Origin: Sinotaia quadrata
Taxonomy: Eukaryota; Mollusca; Gastropoda; Architaenioglossa; Viviparidae
DNA length: 64,000 bases
NCBI GenBank assembly: GCA_028829895.1
Contig: CM054180.1
Span: 100,068,635 to 100,132,634, forward strand
Reading direction: 5' to 3'
Each line of letters begins with the position of its first letter. Position 1 is the first letter of the stretch. This document shows positions 1 through 13,440 of the stretch, in pieces. The translations under genes were made by a program, and so were the position numbers. The notes under the pieces are model-generated. The model saw only the letters and a list, made by a program, of their open reading frames with translations, searched no databases and was not told where the DNA came from.

Positions 1-151
1 GGAGAAATACAGACTAAACAGAAAAGGGAGAGAATAGTGGAGAAATCATACTAAACAGAAAAGGGAGAGAATAGTGGAGAAAGATATACTAAACAGAAAA
101 GGGAGAGAATAGTGGAGAAATACATACTAAACAAAAAAGGGAGAGAATAGT
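1..151. repeat. 38-bp minisatellite, 4 copies, cut by window edge
   Basis: Four near-identical units beginning GGAGAAATACAGACTAAACA and ending in GAGAATAGT. The second is one base shorter. The array probably continues to the left of the window. Confidence 0.95.
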
Positions 152-1566
152 GTGCAAATACACTACACGGAAGCGAAGACAGCGGACCGGGTTTAATTGA
201 TTACATTACCATAAACACCCAGTTCTGATTGGATGATTAAGCTGTTTTTCTTTTTTGGTTTTAAAGTAGAACTTACACTGATTCCCAAGAATTTTAAGTA
301 TGTATTCTAATTTCATCAAATTTCCTAACAATTCCTGTTGAAATAAAATTCTTTGCACATTTCCTGGCTTTTCCTATTCTTAACATAATTCACGACTTCT
401 TTTCTTAACAACTTCTTCACAGGCTCTTTCTTGTACCATTCTCCTTTGACATTCTTTTTCTATTGCAATTCTTGACATAATTTTAAAATAACAATTTATG
501 ACTCATTTGAATCCTTGACAGCACAGGGCGATACTGATATGGGTGGTTAGACAAATTGACCTTTTTACTCATTAGCTTTTCTTTGTTTATAAAATCACAT
601 TTTAAAATAAAGAAACAGATTTTAAAAAATGTAAATAGTTTTTACTAATTTCAAGTGGACAAATGCAACTTATCGAGCACAATTTGACAAAGAAGATAAC
701 TCGGGATAATTTGAATGATACATGACAGTATCGGCTCCGATCACCAACACATCCTTGTTCTCGGCTAATGGAGAACTCTAACCCCTGACCTCCACCTGTT
801 CTGATTTAATTTCCTGTCGTGGTCGAATGAGACTTTTTACCTTTCTCTCCTTCGTTTCTTTCCTGCTATTAAAACTTTAGAGGGCTTCTGTCTTGAATAA
901 AAAATAACAAGAATTTTATTCCCAGCACAGGGGGTGGGTGGGAGAGGGAAGTTGATGACGTTGGTGATTTAATTTTAAAAAAAAAAATTTTACTTGAAAG
1001 TCGCAGTTAAAAAAACTGAAGTCCAGATCAATTGTAATGAAGTAAGTTTATTTAAATGATACTACTCCGGTCCAGCGTGTTCCCTTCTAATTTACTATTT
1101 AATTTACTAAAAGGAAGTTTAGCCAATCAAAACGGTCGGAGGAGAACACATGTTCACAAAGTCGCATCCAAGGCAATTTTCAGGTAAGTGTACAACGTAC
1201 ACCTGACATTTTCACATTCCGCCTAAAGGTTGATGCATTATTTGCCGGTTAAATGAATTTGTGTAATTTTAAAGGGGAATAACTGAGGTGGGTTTTCGTC
1301 TGTGAACTTGTCACAATCACAAACTTTGTCAGGGATCGTGAAATGTCGGACAAGAATCATTGCAGGTTGTGAAACTAAGAAATCATATTAAAACTAAATG
1401 TATGACGCACGCAAACAATCACACAAAATACGCACACATAAGTACACACACAAAAATTTATGCACCTAACACACATATATATACGAATACACACAGGCTG
1501 TTACTTTGATTCCTTTAAATATTTTTTCAAGAACTGTGCATTTCGATACGGGATAATCAGAACAGC
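152..1566. other. AT-rich unique stretch
   Basis: Single-copy, AT-rich DNA with no long ORF. The only coding-like part is the minus-strand island at 670-764, listed separately. Short CA-rich patches occur at about 1420-1500. Confidence 0.6.
670..764 (-). CDS. candidate terminal exon, unknown gene
   Basis: Read on the minus strand, an AG acceptor (complement of 765-766) precedes 95 bases that read, after two bases completing a split codon, ENKDVLVIGADTVMYHSNYP and about ten more residues to a TAA at 670-672. Base composition is richer in G+C than the flanks. The start phase (1) matches the end phase of the island at 3968-4022, so the two could be consecutive exons of one gene. The polypyrimidine tract before the acceptor is weak, and I saw no clear polyadenylation signal downstream. 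I do not recognise the family. It could be a chance open stretch. Confidence 0.25.
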
Positions 1567-1707
1567 TTCAGTTCAAACATGTGTAAGCAGGCGTTGTGAG
1601 AAAAGAGTAAAACAGTAACATTATTATGTAGATATATTCAGTTCAAATATGTGCAAGCAGGCGTTGTGAGAAAAGAGTAAAAAAAGTTAATTATTATGTA
1701 GATATAT
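1567..1707. repeat. 70-bp tandem duplication
   Basis: Two copies of a unit starting TTCAGTTCAAACATGTGTAA, 70 bases apart and both ending GTAGATATAT. Confidence 0.9.
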
Positions 1708-1997
1708 GCATGTGCGTGCGCGCGGTTGCATGTGTATGTGAATGTGAGCGCATGCAAGTGGTATATACTGTCTTTCTCTGTGTGCGTGCACGTGTGTTGT
1801 GCCTTTGTTACTGCAGCCACATATCGTACTGGATTTCAACGAAAACAAGAGAAGATTTCATATCTTGTTGCAAACTTTCAGCTCAGTTGTATTGTCCCAA
1901 GTGCCATGCTGTAAAAGGGACGCTGATCCGTCCCTTTCCTCTGCAGTCGTTTGTGTAACTCGCAAAACAAAATATAAAAATCCAAGCAAGCATCTTC

Positions 1998-2001
<4 letters not shown>

Positions 2002-2082
<81 letters not shown>

Positions 2083-2100
2083 CGCACACACATACACACA
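2002..2100. repeat. (CA)n microsatellite
   Basis: Uninterrupted CA to 2080, then an imperfect CA tail. The His/Thr/Val/Cys ORFs over it are artefacts. Confidence 0.98.
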
Positions 2101-2730
2101 AATAAAAAGTACAAAACTACCATCCATCTCACTCAAATCATCAGGACGAAAAGAGTATTTGGAAGCTGTCATTACCAGAAGGTGGGTTAGTTTAGGTTTG
2201 TATCACTTGTACGCGACTGTAAGTGGATTTCCACTAATGGCGGACGCCGGAGACACTGATACTTCAGTCTCTAAATGAGAAGTGTTGCGGGTAGAGATGG
2301 GTGGGTGGGGGAGGTTCTTGACACTCGGAGTCGTGTTCCTGAGCGTGTGCCGGAGAATAAAAAAGAAAAGAGAGAGAAAGAAAGGGAAACAAAAGGGTTT
2401 GAAGACACAGGTGTGTACTGTCTCCATGATAAAAGGGTGTCAAGGTCTTTACTCTGTAATTAGATCACTAAGCCAATTTTCACAAGCTTACTTCTACATG
2501 TCGATTTTGACGTGTTTAATACTGCATGTAATGTATTCTGAAATCTAGAATGGGCCTATTTGGCTGATTTTGACATATTTAATACTACATGTAATATATT
2601 CTGAATTGACTCCAGTTGGACCCTCTCGTTATCTCCCCACACAACATAAATATATAAACTGAATAAACATTCTATATTCTTCAGAATAATTTGAGGCTCC
2701 ACAGGGATCTTCCAAAAACCGAGAACATCT
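2101..2730. other. unassigned stretch
   Basis: No recognisable gene. A short diverged pair (GTTTAATACTGCATGTAATG at about 2513 and a similar stretch near 2578) suggests an old duplication of about 65 bp. Confidence 0.5.
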
Positions 2731-2896
2731 AAAGAAGTTGTAAAGTTTTCACGCAATTCCTGTGGATCAAAAGAAGTTGTAAAGTTTTCACGCAATTCCT
2801 GTGGATCAAAAGAAGTTGTAAAGTTTTCACGCAATTCCTGTGAATCAAAAGAAGTTGTAAAGTTTTCACGCAATTCCTGTGGATCAAAAGAAGTCA
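2731..2896. repeat. 39-bp minisatellite, ~4 copies
   Basis: Unit AAAGAAGTTGTAAAGTTTTC plus 19 bases (ACGCAATTCCTGTGGATCA). The period is a multiple of three, so a repeating minus-strand peptide (FDPQELRENFTTS) appears. I treat it as non-coding. Confidence 0.95.
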
Positions 2897-3202
2897 ACGG
2901 TACTACTACTATATGCGTGTATGTCTGTGTAAGTGTGAGGGTGGGTAGGTGTGTTGAGGAAGGTTGTTTGAGTATGGAAGGGCAAAGTCTGTCCAACCAT
3001 CAATTAGCGCTGTGTTAAGTAAAAACTTTGTTGGTTGATTCTTGCCATAAAAAATTCTTTATCATGTTTAAAATTTGTTACGAAATCCTTAGGATAAGAT
3101 ATTAAAATATATTATTAAGCTCTTTTTGTAGGATGTATATTAACTCCTTATGCAGTTCACCACTATATGTTTAGTGTTGCATATAACTAGGTTCTTATGG
3201 TC

Positions 3203-3480
3203 GATAATCATTGTCCTTACTGTCGGTCATCACCATGCTCATATTGTCGGTCATCACCATGCTCATATTGTCGGTCATTACTAAGCCCTCATTATCAGTT
3301 ATCAGTAAGTCCTAACTGTCGGTCATTACTAAGTCCTTACTGTCGGTTATCACTAAGTTCTTACTGTTGGTCATTACGAAATCTTTACTATCGGTCATCA
3401 CTAAGTCCTCACTTACTGTCATCCCTAAGTCCTTACTGTCGGTCATTACTAAGTCCTTACCGTTGGTCATCACAATGTTT
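3203..3480. repeat. 24-bp minisatellite, ~11 diverged copies
   Basis: Unit approximately CTAAGTCCTTACTGTCGGTC plus ATTA. Copies differ at several sites. Confidence 0.9.
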
Positions 3481-3967
3481 TAAAAAGTGATAAAAGTCTT
3501 TGATAATACTCTTGTGATACTTGCATTTTTTCCTGTTTCATTGAATGACAGATACCACGTGTATCGAACTTTGAACTTTGACATATAAAGAGATTAATTT
3601 TTGCATGACTATTTATGCTTCACTTCTCTTTCTTTTTCTCCCTTTGATCGCTGTAAGCGAGGTGTCATTAACTGACTTCTGATTAAAGGAAACTGAACAC
3701 TTCACGGGTATGTCAGTTAATCATGCATGAACGCGGCCGATAGGGAGAGACGAAAGAAAAAACCCCGGCGAAACAGGATTTTTTTTGGTCCCAGGGTATC
3801 AGTTTTATTTCGAGTGAAAGATTTAAGTGAAAATTGAGCATGGAATAAGAGACAGAAGTGCTAAGAGTTAAGTTGAGCTAAGAGTTAAGTTTGCATTTCC
3901 TTTGATCGTAATAACTACTTTCGCAATTGTCTGCGTCAAAAAAAAAAAAGATTCGAGGGAAACTCAC
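3481..3967. other. unassigned stretch
   Basis: No gene recognised. A small direct repeat (AAGAGTTAAGTT) occurs near 3863-3890. Confidence 0.5.
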
Positions 3968-4022
3968 CAATGGAAACAATAGTTCCTGATCTGTAGGAGT
4001 TATCGACTCTTGTGATCATCAA
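3968..4022 (-). CDS. candidate internal exon, unknown gene
   Basis: On the minus strand a CAG acceptor, preceded by a TTTCTGT pyrimidine run, opens a 55-base island that ends at a near-consensus donor (CATTG|GTGAGT). Only one of three frames is open; it reads LMITRVDNSYRSGTIVSI plus one base. The exon would start in phase 0 and end in phase 1, the phase needed by the island at 670-764. G+C is above the local average. The family is not recognised. The short length means chance cannot be excluded. Confidence 0.3.
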
Positions 4023-4166
4023 CTGACAGAAACTCTGAGCTTTAAATATTTAGAGTGATAATGCATAAACTAATACCCAATCTCGTGCAGTCTACTGGAA
4101 GTTTAGTGTTAGCCATTTTGATATGGGGTGCTCCAGCACTCGTAGCATACTTATAAACTACTTTAG

Positions 4167-4388
4167 AAAATGGTTAATTATGCTGCGATAAATTGTAAAA
4201 ATGGTTAATTATGCTGCGATAAATTGTAAAAATGGTTAATTATGCTGCGATAAATTGTAAAAATGGTTAATTATGCTGCGATAAATTGTAAAAATGGTTA
4301 ATTATGCTGCGATAAATTGTAAAAATGGTTAATTATGCTGCGATCAATTGTAAAAATGGTTAATTATGCTGCGATCAATTGTAAAAAT
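4167..4388. repeat. 31-bp minisatellite, 7 copies
   Basis: Unit ATGGTTAATTATGCTGCGAT plus AAATTGTAAAA. The last two copies share a GATCAATTG variant, so the array is otherwise very uniform. Confidence 0.97.
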
Positions 4389-4882
4389 GAAAAAGAAACA
4401 GGCCTATCGCTCCACGGGTTTATGTTTATTACTCGGTGACAAGACAAAGGATTTATCTTTCTTGAGTTTGTGCAGGAAATTACTTGTGCTTTTAATTTAC
4501 GCCCTTTTATATTTTATCTTTTATCTTGTACACAAATATCTTATAATTGTACAAGAAGCATAGGCGAACCCCTGTTTCTCTGATGCCACGAAATTTATTA
4601 AAAAGCAAGAATAAAATCATTCACACACTACAAAAGAAAACATTATGACAAAAGCACAAAACAAAAATTAATAATACAAAAACAAAACAAAACAAACAAA
4701 GCATGAACATACTCATTATTTAACACTGCAGCACAGCTTGGACAAAGTAGTGTTACTGTGGAGACCTTTCAAGGGTATGCGAAACATAATTCAGAGTTAT
4801 ATAATGAGTATCCTCTATTTAATTTAATTGTAATGGAAAATGATATGTGATAAGTAGTTCGTTAAACATAACCTTTCATAAG
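4389..4882. other. unassigned AT-rich stretch
   Basis: No gene recognised. Contains an A-rich patch near 4650-4705. Confidence 0.5.
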
Positions 4883-5170
4883 ACTTCACAAAGAAAGCAA
4901 CCTTAGCAGGGTCTAACTGGTAAAAAGCGTATAGCAAGAGTTATAGCACTTCACAAAGAAAGCAACCTTAGCAGGGTCTAACTGGTAAAAGCGTAGAGCA
5001 AGAGTTATAGCACTTCACAAAGAAAGCAACCTTAGCAGGGTCTAACTGGTAAAAGCGTATAGCAAGAGTTATACTTCACAAAGAAAGCAACCTTAGCAGG
5101 GACTAACTGGTAAAAAGCGTAGAGCAAGAGTTATAGCACTTCACAAAGACAGCAACCTTAGAACGGTCTA
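4883..5170. repeat. ~65-bp minisatellite, 4-5 copies
   Basis: Unit begins ACTTCACAAAGAAAGCAACC and contains GTCTAACTGGTAAAAGCGTA. The last copies decay toward 5170, and a further diverged copy is visible at about 5210-5330. Confidence 0.93.
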
Positions 5171-5345
5171 CAACTAGTACGGTTTTAGAAAATTTTAACG
5201 ACAGAGCTGGTGAAAGCGTGTAGTAAGATGATTCACTTCACAAAGAAAGAAGCCTTAGGTGGTGGGTCTACAACGAGCGTGTTTTCCGACAGTTTTAATA
5301 AACAGGCTGACAGAAGGTTATACAAAGAGTTACGGTTCACAATCC

Positions 5346-5347
<2 letters not shown>

Positions 5348-5423
<76 letters not shown>
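5348..5423. repeat. (CA)n microsatellite
   Basis: About 38 uninterrupted CA units. Confidence 0.98.
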
Positions 5424-5427
<4 letters not shown>

Positions 5428-5589
5428 AATTTGTTTGCTTGTCCGCGTTGGCTTCTATACAACTGTTTACCGACGGCTGAAGACGTCTTTGATAACGATT
5501 ATATTCCGTGCGACGATACAAAGAAAGAATAAGTAGGATAGTTGACTTAGAGTTGTAGGCATGCATATTAGCGGATTAAAACAATTTGG

Positions 5590-5870
5590 TAAGGGATCTG
5601 GATCATGAAACTTTACAAAGATATGAAGGGTTATGGTTCGTGAAGCTTTACAAAGAAATAATCTCTAAAATAGTCAAGCACTGTTTATAAGGGTTATAGT
5701 TCATTAAACTTGACAAAAAAAACCCGAGTCTATATAACAGCTGTGTACAGTTGCTAAAATTTATGGTTCGCAAAGATTTACAAATAAATAATCTGTAGAA
5801 TAGCTCGCTCCGTTTTATAAGAGTTATGGTTCATGAAGTTTTACAAAGAGCGTTATCAGATGAAAAGTTG
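5590..5870. repeat. old diverged tandem repeat
   Basis: Recurring GTTATGGTTCATGAA...TTTACAAAGAAATAATC blocks spaced about 60 bp apart with many substitutions. Confidence 0.7.
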
Positions 5871-5879
5871 GACTGAGGA

Positions 5880-6755
5880 ACCATAATCGAATCATTTCTA
5901 TAATTCACAGCCTAATGCTTCAAATACAATTCAACAATGATGTCAATACAAACCACAGGACAGTTTTATCAGAGAACAGAAACGGAGTTATTAGTGATAA
6001 GCATAATAGTTTTACAAAACCTTGTTTAACTGCTGTCTCTATGATCCTTCTGTATGCTTTTGCAACAAAGACACAAGTTATTGTCAGCAGTTATTAGGTC
6101 AACAACGGCACAAGTTATTGTCAGAAGTTATTACGTTAGATCCACGTGTGTCACTTGGTCGTGAAAAACACTGTTATGCTGCTTAGAGTTAACCTGGGCA
6201 CTTCTTTTCGCTGTGCCAACTCCTTCAAACAGAAGAATAAATGCAGCGATGTCCAACAACTCTACACTAGAAATTGTTCAGGTAGTTAACAAAGCCACAC
6301 ATCAGTAGAGTGTAGCGTGTTCTTATATTTCCCGCCTTTCAGCCAGTTGTAGCAGATTCAAACAGTAAACCAGAAGATTTAATTCAAAAGTTGAAATGAA
6401 AATAGGAAAAGCTACTTGTCTCATCAAGCTAATGGCCGCCTTTCAAGACAGGACTTCTTTTTTTGCCACTCCAGATTCAAAGTGATTAGACAGTAGATTT
6501 CTCTACAGCAAGGAAACTTTTAAATCTCAACCCATTGGCTGGTCTCGTTTTCATAAATCATAACCATTAATAAACACTACTCACCGGTTTGCAGTACATT
6601 AACACATTCTAGCACATTCTTGCCTCAAGTGTTTACTTCAACTTTTCAAAAATACCATCAAAAGGAGTGCCCAAGGTCGGGTCACTCTGACAAGTTAACA
6701 ACTTATATAACAATTAAATTTAAAAATAGGGAGAGGCAAATTTACTCTGCCACAA
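5880..6755 (+). mobile_element. interspersed family 1, copy D (partial)
   Basis: Visible homology to the region 31122-32260 read on the minus strand. Shared landmarks in the same order: a CAATTCAA...GTCAATACRAA block, GAGTTATTAG...GATAA, GCAACAAAGACACAAGTTAT, CCAGTTGTAGCAG, an ATTGGCTGGTCTCGTTTTCA block, and GGAGTGCCCAA near the end. No ORF with recognisable domains lies inside, so this is a non-autonomous or degenerate element, or a segmental duplication. Confidence 0.75.
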
Positions 6756-8015
6756 TTAGGTTAGGGTTAGAAATCACACAATTACATTTCTGGTTACTTT
6801 TCGATTTTATCCGTTCACCTTTGTGTGCAGCTGACGTTCACACCTATTTGTATGTGATCTCTCAGCTTAGACAGGCTGGAACTTTTTCAAGGTACACAAC
6901 TCTGAGTCATTTTAACCTTTCTGAAATACAAAACTATTTGAGCACATTCAAAAGTTTGGTCATCTAATTGCTTGTTAATAGTGCTAAAGATAATTATCAG
7001 ATAGATTTGGATTGTTTGGCAAGCAACTGAATTTAGTACATTCTTTAAATTTTGGTAAGCATTGCGCCTTCAAATTCGTCACTGACAGTATGGTTAACTG
7101 TACACTTTTCTGTTTGAAATGAAACCCCAGGCTGAACAAGTTGCATGTTGATAAATGGAATCTCGTCAGAAGACCAAGTAAAGCAACAAAATTTAAGTTC
7201 GTCAAGGTTATCACTTTGTATTCAATGTCATTATTATCCAAGTAATCGTAGTGCGACACTTTGTCATAAGGGATATCGTTTTGATCCAGATTTCATCAGG
7301 GAAGATATCATTACAGTTAAAAGTTACCGAAGTCGAGATCAAGGGAGACAACCCTTTATGAATGTGAGTAGTTATGCGTCATTCGTGACGATGAGCCATT
7401 TGTAACGACTACTCTTCAAAAAGTAAATATTAATAAATTCACCTTGGTCATGCGACTTAGGTGATGTGAAAAGGATAGACGTTTATGATACTTTCAGAGC
7501 TTTGCGAATCAGGCAAGCAAGCTGCACACATCTCGCCTAGTCGGAATCCTGTGGTTTACACATGAAAAGGAGAAACCAACGTGCAATCTGATCCATGTCA
7601 CAGGCCTGGCGTAAAGGTAAAACTACATTTACGGCACCGGAACACAAAGAAGTCAATGAAACATCCCACCCACACCCGCCCACGCCCACTTCTAGAAGGA
7701 TGTACAGGGCAATTTTGCTGAGTGACTTCTGGGAAATATATGAAGTGAATTTTGTTTGCTAAGGCAATGGTTTGGTGGGTGTTTGAATTGTCTATTTGTA
7801 GGAAGTTTAGATTTTCCTTTGTTAGTAGGGCTAATCCTCTACTGATGGCATTTCCGTTTTTTTCTCGCCCCTACTTGTACTGCTTGTTTTCCGAAGTTTT
7901 GGTGTCTTGAAATCAAATTATGTCCGGGCTGTTTTCTTTTATGATGTGAGTTTTGATGATTTTCTTTCTTACGCTGGTGTATGTTCCAAGATATGAATTG
8001 AGGTGTGTGAAAGGG
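6756..8015. other. unassigned stretch after family-1 copy
   Basis: Open frames here are short and composition-driven. A moderately GC-rich patch at about 7490-7690 contains a pyrimidine tract and AG on the minus strand, but no convincing donor, so no exon is called. Confidence 0.4.
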
Positions 8016-8016
8016 A

Positions 8017-8050
<34 letters not shown>

Positions 8051-8096
8051 TGCGTGTGTGCGTGTGAGAGAGAGAGAGACACACACACAGAGAGAG
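8016..8096. repeat. (TG)n/(GA)n/(CA)n compound microsatellite
   Basis: TG run with TGCG interruptions, then GA, then CA, then GA. Confidence 0.95.
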
Positions 8097-8204
8097 TTTG
8101 TAGTCCGTCATTGTGACAGCAATGTTTAAAATGTGTATTTAGGTGTGTGGTTGTGTGTCGTTTGTGAAGGGAGTACTTAGAAAATGTATCATTTGATGAT
8201 TACG

Positions 8205-8612
8205 TGTTTGTGTGAAATGAGAGGTCTGTATCAAATGACGAATTGTTTGTGTCAAATAAGAGGTCTGTATTAAATGACGAATTGTTTGTGTGAAATGAGA
8301 GGTCTGTACCTAATGGCGAATTGTTTGTGTGAAATGAGAGGTCTGTACCTAATGGCGAATTGTTTGTGTGAAATGAGAGGTCTGTACCTAATGGCGAATT
8401 GTTTGTGTGAAATGAGAGGATTAATGTACCTAATGGCGAATTGTTTGAGTGAAATGAGAGGACTACTGTACCTAATGGCGAATTGTTTGAGTGAAATGAG
8501 AGGACTACTGTACCTAATGGCGAATTGTTTGAGTGAAATGAGAGGACTACTGTACCTAATGGCGAATTGTTTGAGTGAAATGAGAGGACTACTGTACCTA
8601 ATGGCGAATTGT
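8205..8612. repeat. 39/42-bp minisatellite, ~10 copies
   Basis: Unit AATGAGAGGTCTGTACCTAA plus TGGCGAATTGTTTGTGTGA. From about 8418 the units lengthen to 42 bp by an inserted ACTACTG-type triplet change. Both lengths are multiples of three, so both strands stay open (MANCLCEMRGLYL on +, NNSPLGTVVLSFHS on -). Two open strands argue against coding. Confidence 0.95.
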
Positions 8613-9084
8613 TTGGGGAGAAGTATGCGTCGATTGGATGGGTGGGAAGTACTAGGGTGGTGGTGGTGGTCGATTCCAGTTCCCCAGGTTTGACTAAATA
8701 ACTGCAGAGAAAGAGTTCAGTCAAATATCTTTAGTTGGCTAAAAGAAAATGTACTACTCAATAACCATTAATAGCAAAATTCAACGGATTATTTAGTTAA
8801 ATAATTGTCTTAATTGACTACATTAACTTCAATTTAAAGTCAATTTAAGGGATTTGTGAACCCAACAGCCAAGGCACCACAGGCTCAGCTGATCAGGTGA
8901 CCACAGAGAAATCAATTTGTTTCGGGGAGATCGTTTGAAACAATAGTTTAGAAAGAAAGTTTGTTTGTAGACAATACTATAGTGAGAATCCATATGAGAT
9001 GAAGCAAATATCATCACTTATTGAGAGTTCAGAGACTGCTGACCTAGCCGTTATATTGCGGTTCATTCTCACCATTTATTTGAA
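8613..9084. other. unassigned stretch
   Basis: No gene recognised. Short TTAGTTAAATAATTG-type AT repeats. Confidence 0.45.
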
Positions 9085-9385
9085 TGTAAAGTGCATAAAT
9101 ACAAATTTTCTTTGAGTGTAAAATGTATAATATGAACTTTCATTGAGTGTAAAATATAAAAATAAGAATTTTCTTTGAGTGTAAAATGTATAAATATGAA
9201 CTTTCTTTGAGTGTAAAATGTATAAATATGAACTTTCTTTGAGTGTAAAATGTATAAATATGAACTTTGAGTGTAAAATGTAAATATTTGAACTTTCTTT
9301 GAGTATAAAATGTATAAATATGAATTGTCTTTGAGTGTAAAATTTATAAATATGAACTTTCATTGAGTGTGAAATGTATAAATGA
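9085..9385. repeat. ~32-bp minisatellite, ~9 copies
   Basis: Unit TTTCTTTGAGTGTAAAATGT plus ATAAATATGAAC, with indels. Confidence 0.93.
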
Positions 9386-9599
9386 GAGGTTTCAAAGCCC
9401 ATTGTTAAACTTGCATATCATGTATTGAAAATACTGGTTATTCAAATTGCTGAAAGTGCAAAGAGATACTTACAAGAAGAATTCATTAATCTTTACATTA
9501 TTTTTGTTGATGATTTTCTGACCCAGGGAATTGTAAGAAAAATTCTTGTGACCAGAGCGATGGAATAAAAGACGGCGGACGCCTATCTGTACGATGCAT

Positions 9600-9870
9600 A
9601 TTGTCCGGTAAGTTTACTTCATTGTCCAGTAAGTTTACTTCATTGTCCGGTAAGTTTATCTCATTGTCCAGTAAGCTTATCTCAGTGTCGAGTAAGTTTA
9701 TCTCACTGTCCAGTAAGCTTATCTCAATGTCGAGTAAGTTTATCTCACTGTCCAGTAAGCTTATCTCAATGTTGAGTAAGTTTATCTCATAGCCAGTAAG
9801 CTTATCTCAGTGTCGAGTAAAAAAATTATCTCATTGTTCTGTAAGTTTATCTGATTATCAAGTAAGTTTA
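9600..9870. repeat. 21-bp minisatellite, ~13 copies
   Basis: Unit CATTGTCCAGTAAGTTTATC plus T. The mid-array alternates GTCCAGTAAGCTT and GTCGAGTAAGTTT, a two-unit higher-order pattern. Confidence 0.93.
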
Positions 9871-11049
<1,179 letters not shown>

Positions 11050-11475
11050 TTTGAGCATTGCTACAGATGGGGGATTATTTTAGATTTAGTTTAAATTCTA
11101 TTTGATTATTTAAATCACCTCAGTATAAAATAAGGATTTTATATTATTGCAATCCAAGAAATTATTTGTGTTTCTTTATGTTTTTTTGAAATAAATACTT
11201 CATGAAATTCAAGGAAGACAGTGTTTTCTTCCTTGTCAAATATAAAGGTGTGAGTTGTATTTAACACATTTCTTTCATACATTTGAAAATTACAATTAGC
11301 CTTCTTTAAAACATACATAAAATATTTTCTCAATTATGTCTGAAATAAAGAAAGAAAGGGAAAGAAAAATGTAAAGGGAAAATCAAAATCAACATTGCGA
11401 CAATAGTCCGGAGACGAATTCTTCCAAAGTGATTGTAGAGATTAAGCAAAGCGGCACACACAGTCAAGTAGATGC
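11050..11475. other. unassigned AT-rich stretch
   Basis: No gene recognised. The short minus-strand ORF (64 codons) has no visible motif. Confidence 0.45.
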
Positions 11476-11477
11476 TT

Positions 11478-11516
<39 letters not shown>

Positions 11517-11545
11517 GCGCGTGCATATGTGAGAGAGAGAGGGAG
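11476..11545. repeat. (TG)n/(GA)n tract
   Basis: TATATATG, TG, then GA-rich tail. Confidence 0.92.
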
Positions 11546-11649
11546 AGAGAAAGTGGTGTCTGGAATATACTATATTAGGGTGTGTCTGTGCGTGCGTTTA
11601 CATATACATGTGTTTGAGTGAGAGAATGCTGTGTGTGTCTGGATTGTAG

Positions 11650-11686
11650 TGTGTAGGCATGTGCGTGCGTATGTGTGGTGTGGTGT

Positions 11687-11770
<84 letters not shown>
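11650..11770. repeat. (TG)n microsatellite
   Basis: About 45 TG units from 11680, preceded by imperfect TGTGGTG. Confidence 0.98.
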
Positions 11771-11771
<1 letters not shown>

Positions 11772-12224
11772 TCGAGAGAATGACGTAAAGACAAGAGAAA
11801 AAATATCAGACAGCAAGAAAGAGGACAGAACACAAAAGAAAAAAAAAAGAACGGATTTTTTTCTTTAAAGAGACGTGCTGATACAACATTTTGGTGGAAG
11901 AACTTCCAATATTTGGCATAGCTCTCGGGCGTGGAGTGTGTTTGGACGCACTTTACAACTCAGTAGGGGTTCTTAAAGCCCCCCTCCCCTTCTTTGGATT
12001 ATATATTGATGTTTGTCTCCACTGCTACACTAACAAATGGTACAAGAAGTTAACATTTGATGAAAATATAAACAAAAACGTAAAGGCAAGCAAATCACTA
12101 ATATCATAATAGTTTTTGCGGTCTGAATTTTCCTGGTGTAAATACATATTTTCTAGATTTTAAAGAGTAAGCTGGTGATTATGTGCAAATCTCTGATCTT
12201 AAGACATGATTATTTAGCTACACG

Positions 12225-12480
12225 TAATTATCGCATAAATTTCTTTATTTTAAGAAGTGGTTTTTATGACATAAACTGATCATTCATAATTCGTTTCATG
12301 TTAAGAGGTGGATTGTTTGACTTAAATTGATCATTCATAATTCTCTTTATATCTTAAGAATTGGAATGTATGACCCAAATTGATAATTATAATTCTCTTT
12401 ATCTTAAAAGAAATGTGGATTTGTAAACTAAATTTGATCAAAAATAAATCTTTTCATCATAAATAGTAGATTGTAATAAT
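12225..12480. repeat. old diverged ~58-bp tandem repeat
   Basis: Recurring TGATCATTCATAATTC...TTTATCTTAAGAAGTGG blocks. Confidence 0.7.
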
Positions 12481-12494
12481 TATCAATAATTCTT

Positions 12495-12665
12495 CCAAGC
12501 AAGCAGTAGCATACAAGGCAGAACACTGGCTTCTTGTTTAAGTGACCGGAGTCACCCACTCCCCTTTTTCAAGATGGGGTGAGAGATTGCTCTCTTCTGT
12601 TGAGTGGGACGATAAATCGGGTCCGTGTGCTGAAAAGCAGCACGCTAAAAATTACATGATAATTT
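12495..12665 (+). mobile_element. SINE-like fragment
   Basis: Contains GCAGAACACTGGCTTCTTGT, then a body with GTGGGACGATAAATCGGGTC and CGTGTGCTGAAAAGCAGCAC before an A-rich end. A 'GGGACG(T/A)TAAA..GGTCCCGTGTG' body is, from memory, a common feature of tRNA-derived SINEs in molluscs. No intact A/B box is visible, so this is tentative. Confidence 0.35.
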
Positions 12666-12956
12666 AAAATCCGTAGATCCTTAGTCACCTGCACGAGCTC
12701 AATTACTCCTAGAAAATTCACCCCAACCCCCCACACAACTACTGAAAACCTAAACTTTCCCCAACGTTGGCCCGTTAAATCGTACTTGCTGAACGCAAAT
12801 CTTTTGGCCGCTTGCGCTGGTCTGCAAAATCAGAGATAACTGGGTGTGGCTGTGAAGGCGAAATAAACGAGCACAAATAAATATTAATAATTCTGCATAT
12901 TGAAAAGAAGTTTATCGACCTAAAAGCGAATATCAATTATTCTGCGTATTAAGTGA

Positions 12957-13440
12957 TCTCGGACAGGGAAGTATAATATTTAGTAGGACAGGGAAGTATA
13001 ATATTTAGTAGGACAGGGAAGTATAATAATTAGTAGGACAAAGAAGTATATTATTTAGTAGGACAAGGAAGTATACTAATTTAGTAGTACAAGGAAGTAT
13101 AATATTTAGTAGGACAATGAAATACACTAATTTAGTAGGACAAGGAAGTATAATATTTAGTAGGACAAAGAAGTATACTAATTTAGAAGTACAAGAAAGT
13201 ATAATATTTAGTAGGACAATGAAATATACTAATTTAGTAGTACAAGGAAGTATAATAATTAGTCAACAAGAAAGTATAACAATTACTAGAACAGGGAAGT
13301 ATAATAATTTAGTAGAACAGGGAGGTATAATAATTTAGTGGTACAGGGAAGTATAATAATTTAGTGGTACAGGGAAGTATAATAATTTAGTAGTACAGGG
13401 AAGTATAATAATTTAGTGGTACAGGGAAGTATAATAATTA
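12957..13440. repeat. ~25-bp minisatellite, ~19 copies
   Basis: Unit GGACAGGGAAGTATAATATT plus TAGTA. Variants: AATGAAATACACTAA units recur twice, and GTGGTACAGGG units dominate the right end. Confidence 0.95.

Noticed and set aside
6768..6780. TTAGGTTAGGGTTAG resembling telomere repeat
   Set aside because: Barely two TTAGGG-like units; expected by chance and with no telomeric context.
7490..7690. GC-richer patch with good minus-strand acceptor
   Set aside because: No usable donor before the first stop in the open frame.
9474..9517. 44-base minus-strand island with CAG acceptor and GTAAGT donor
   Set aside because: AT-rich as its surroundings; open frame KIINKNNVKINEFF is of the kind expected by chance, and splice-like pairs this close are common in 64 kb.
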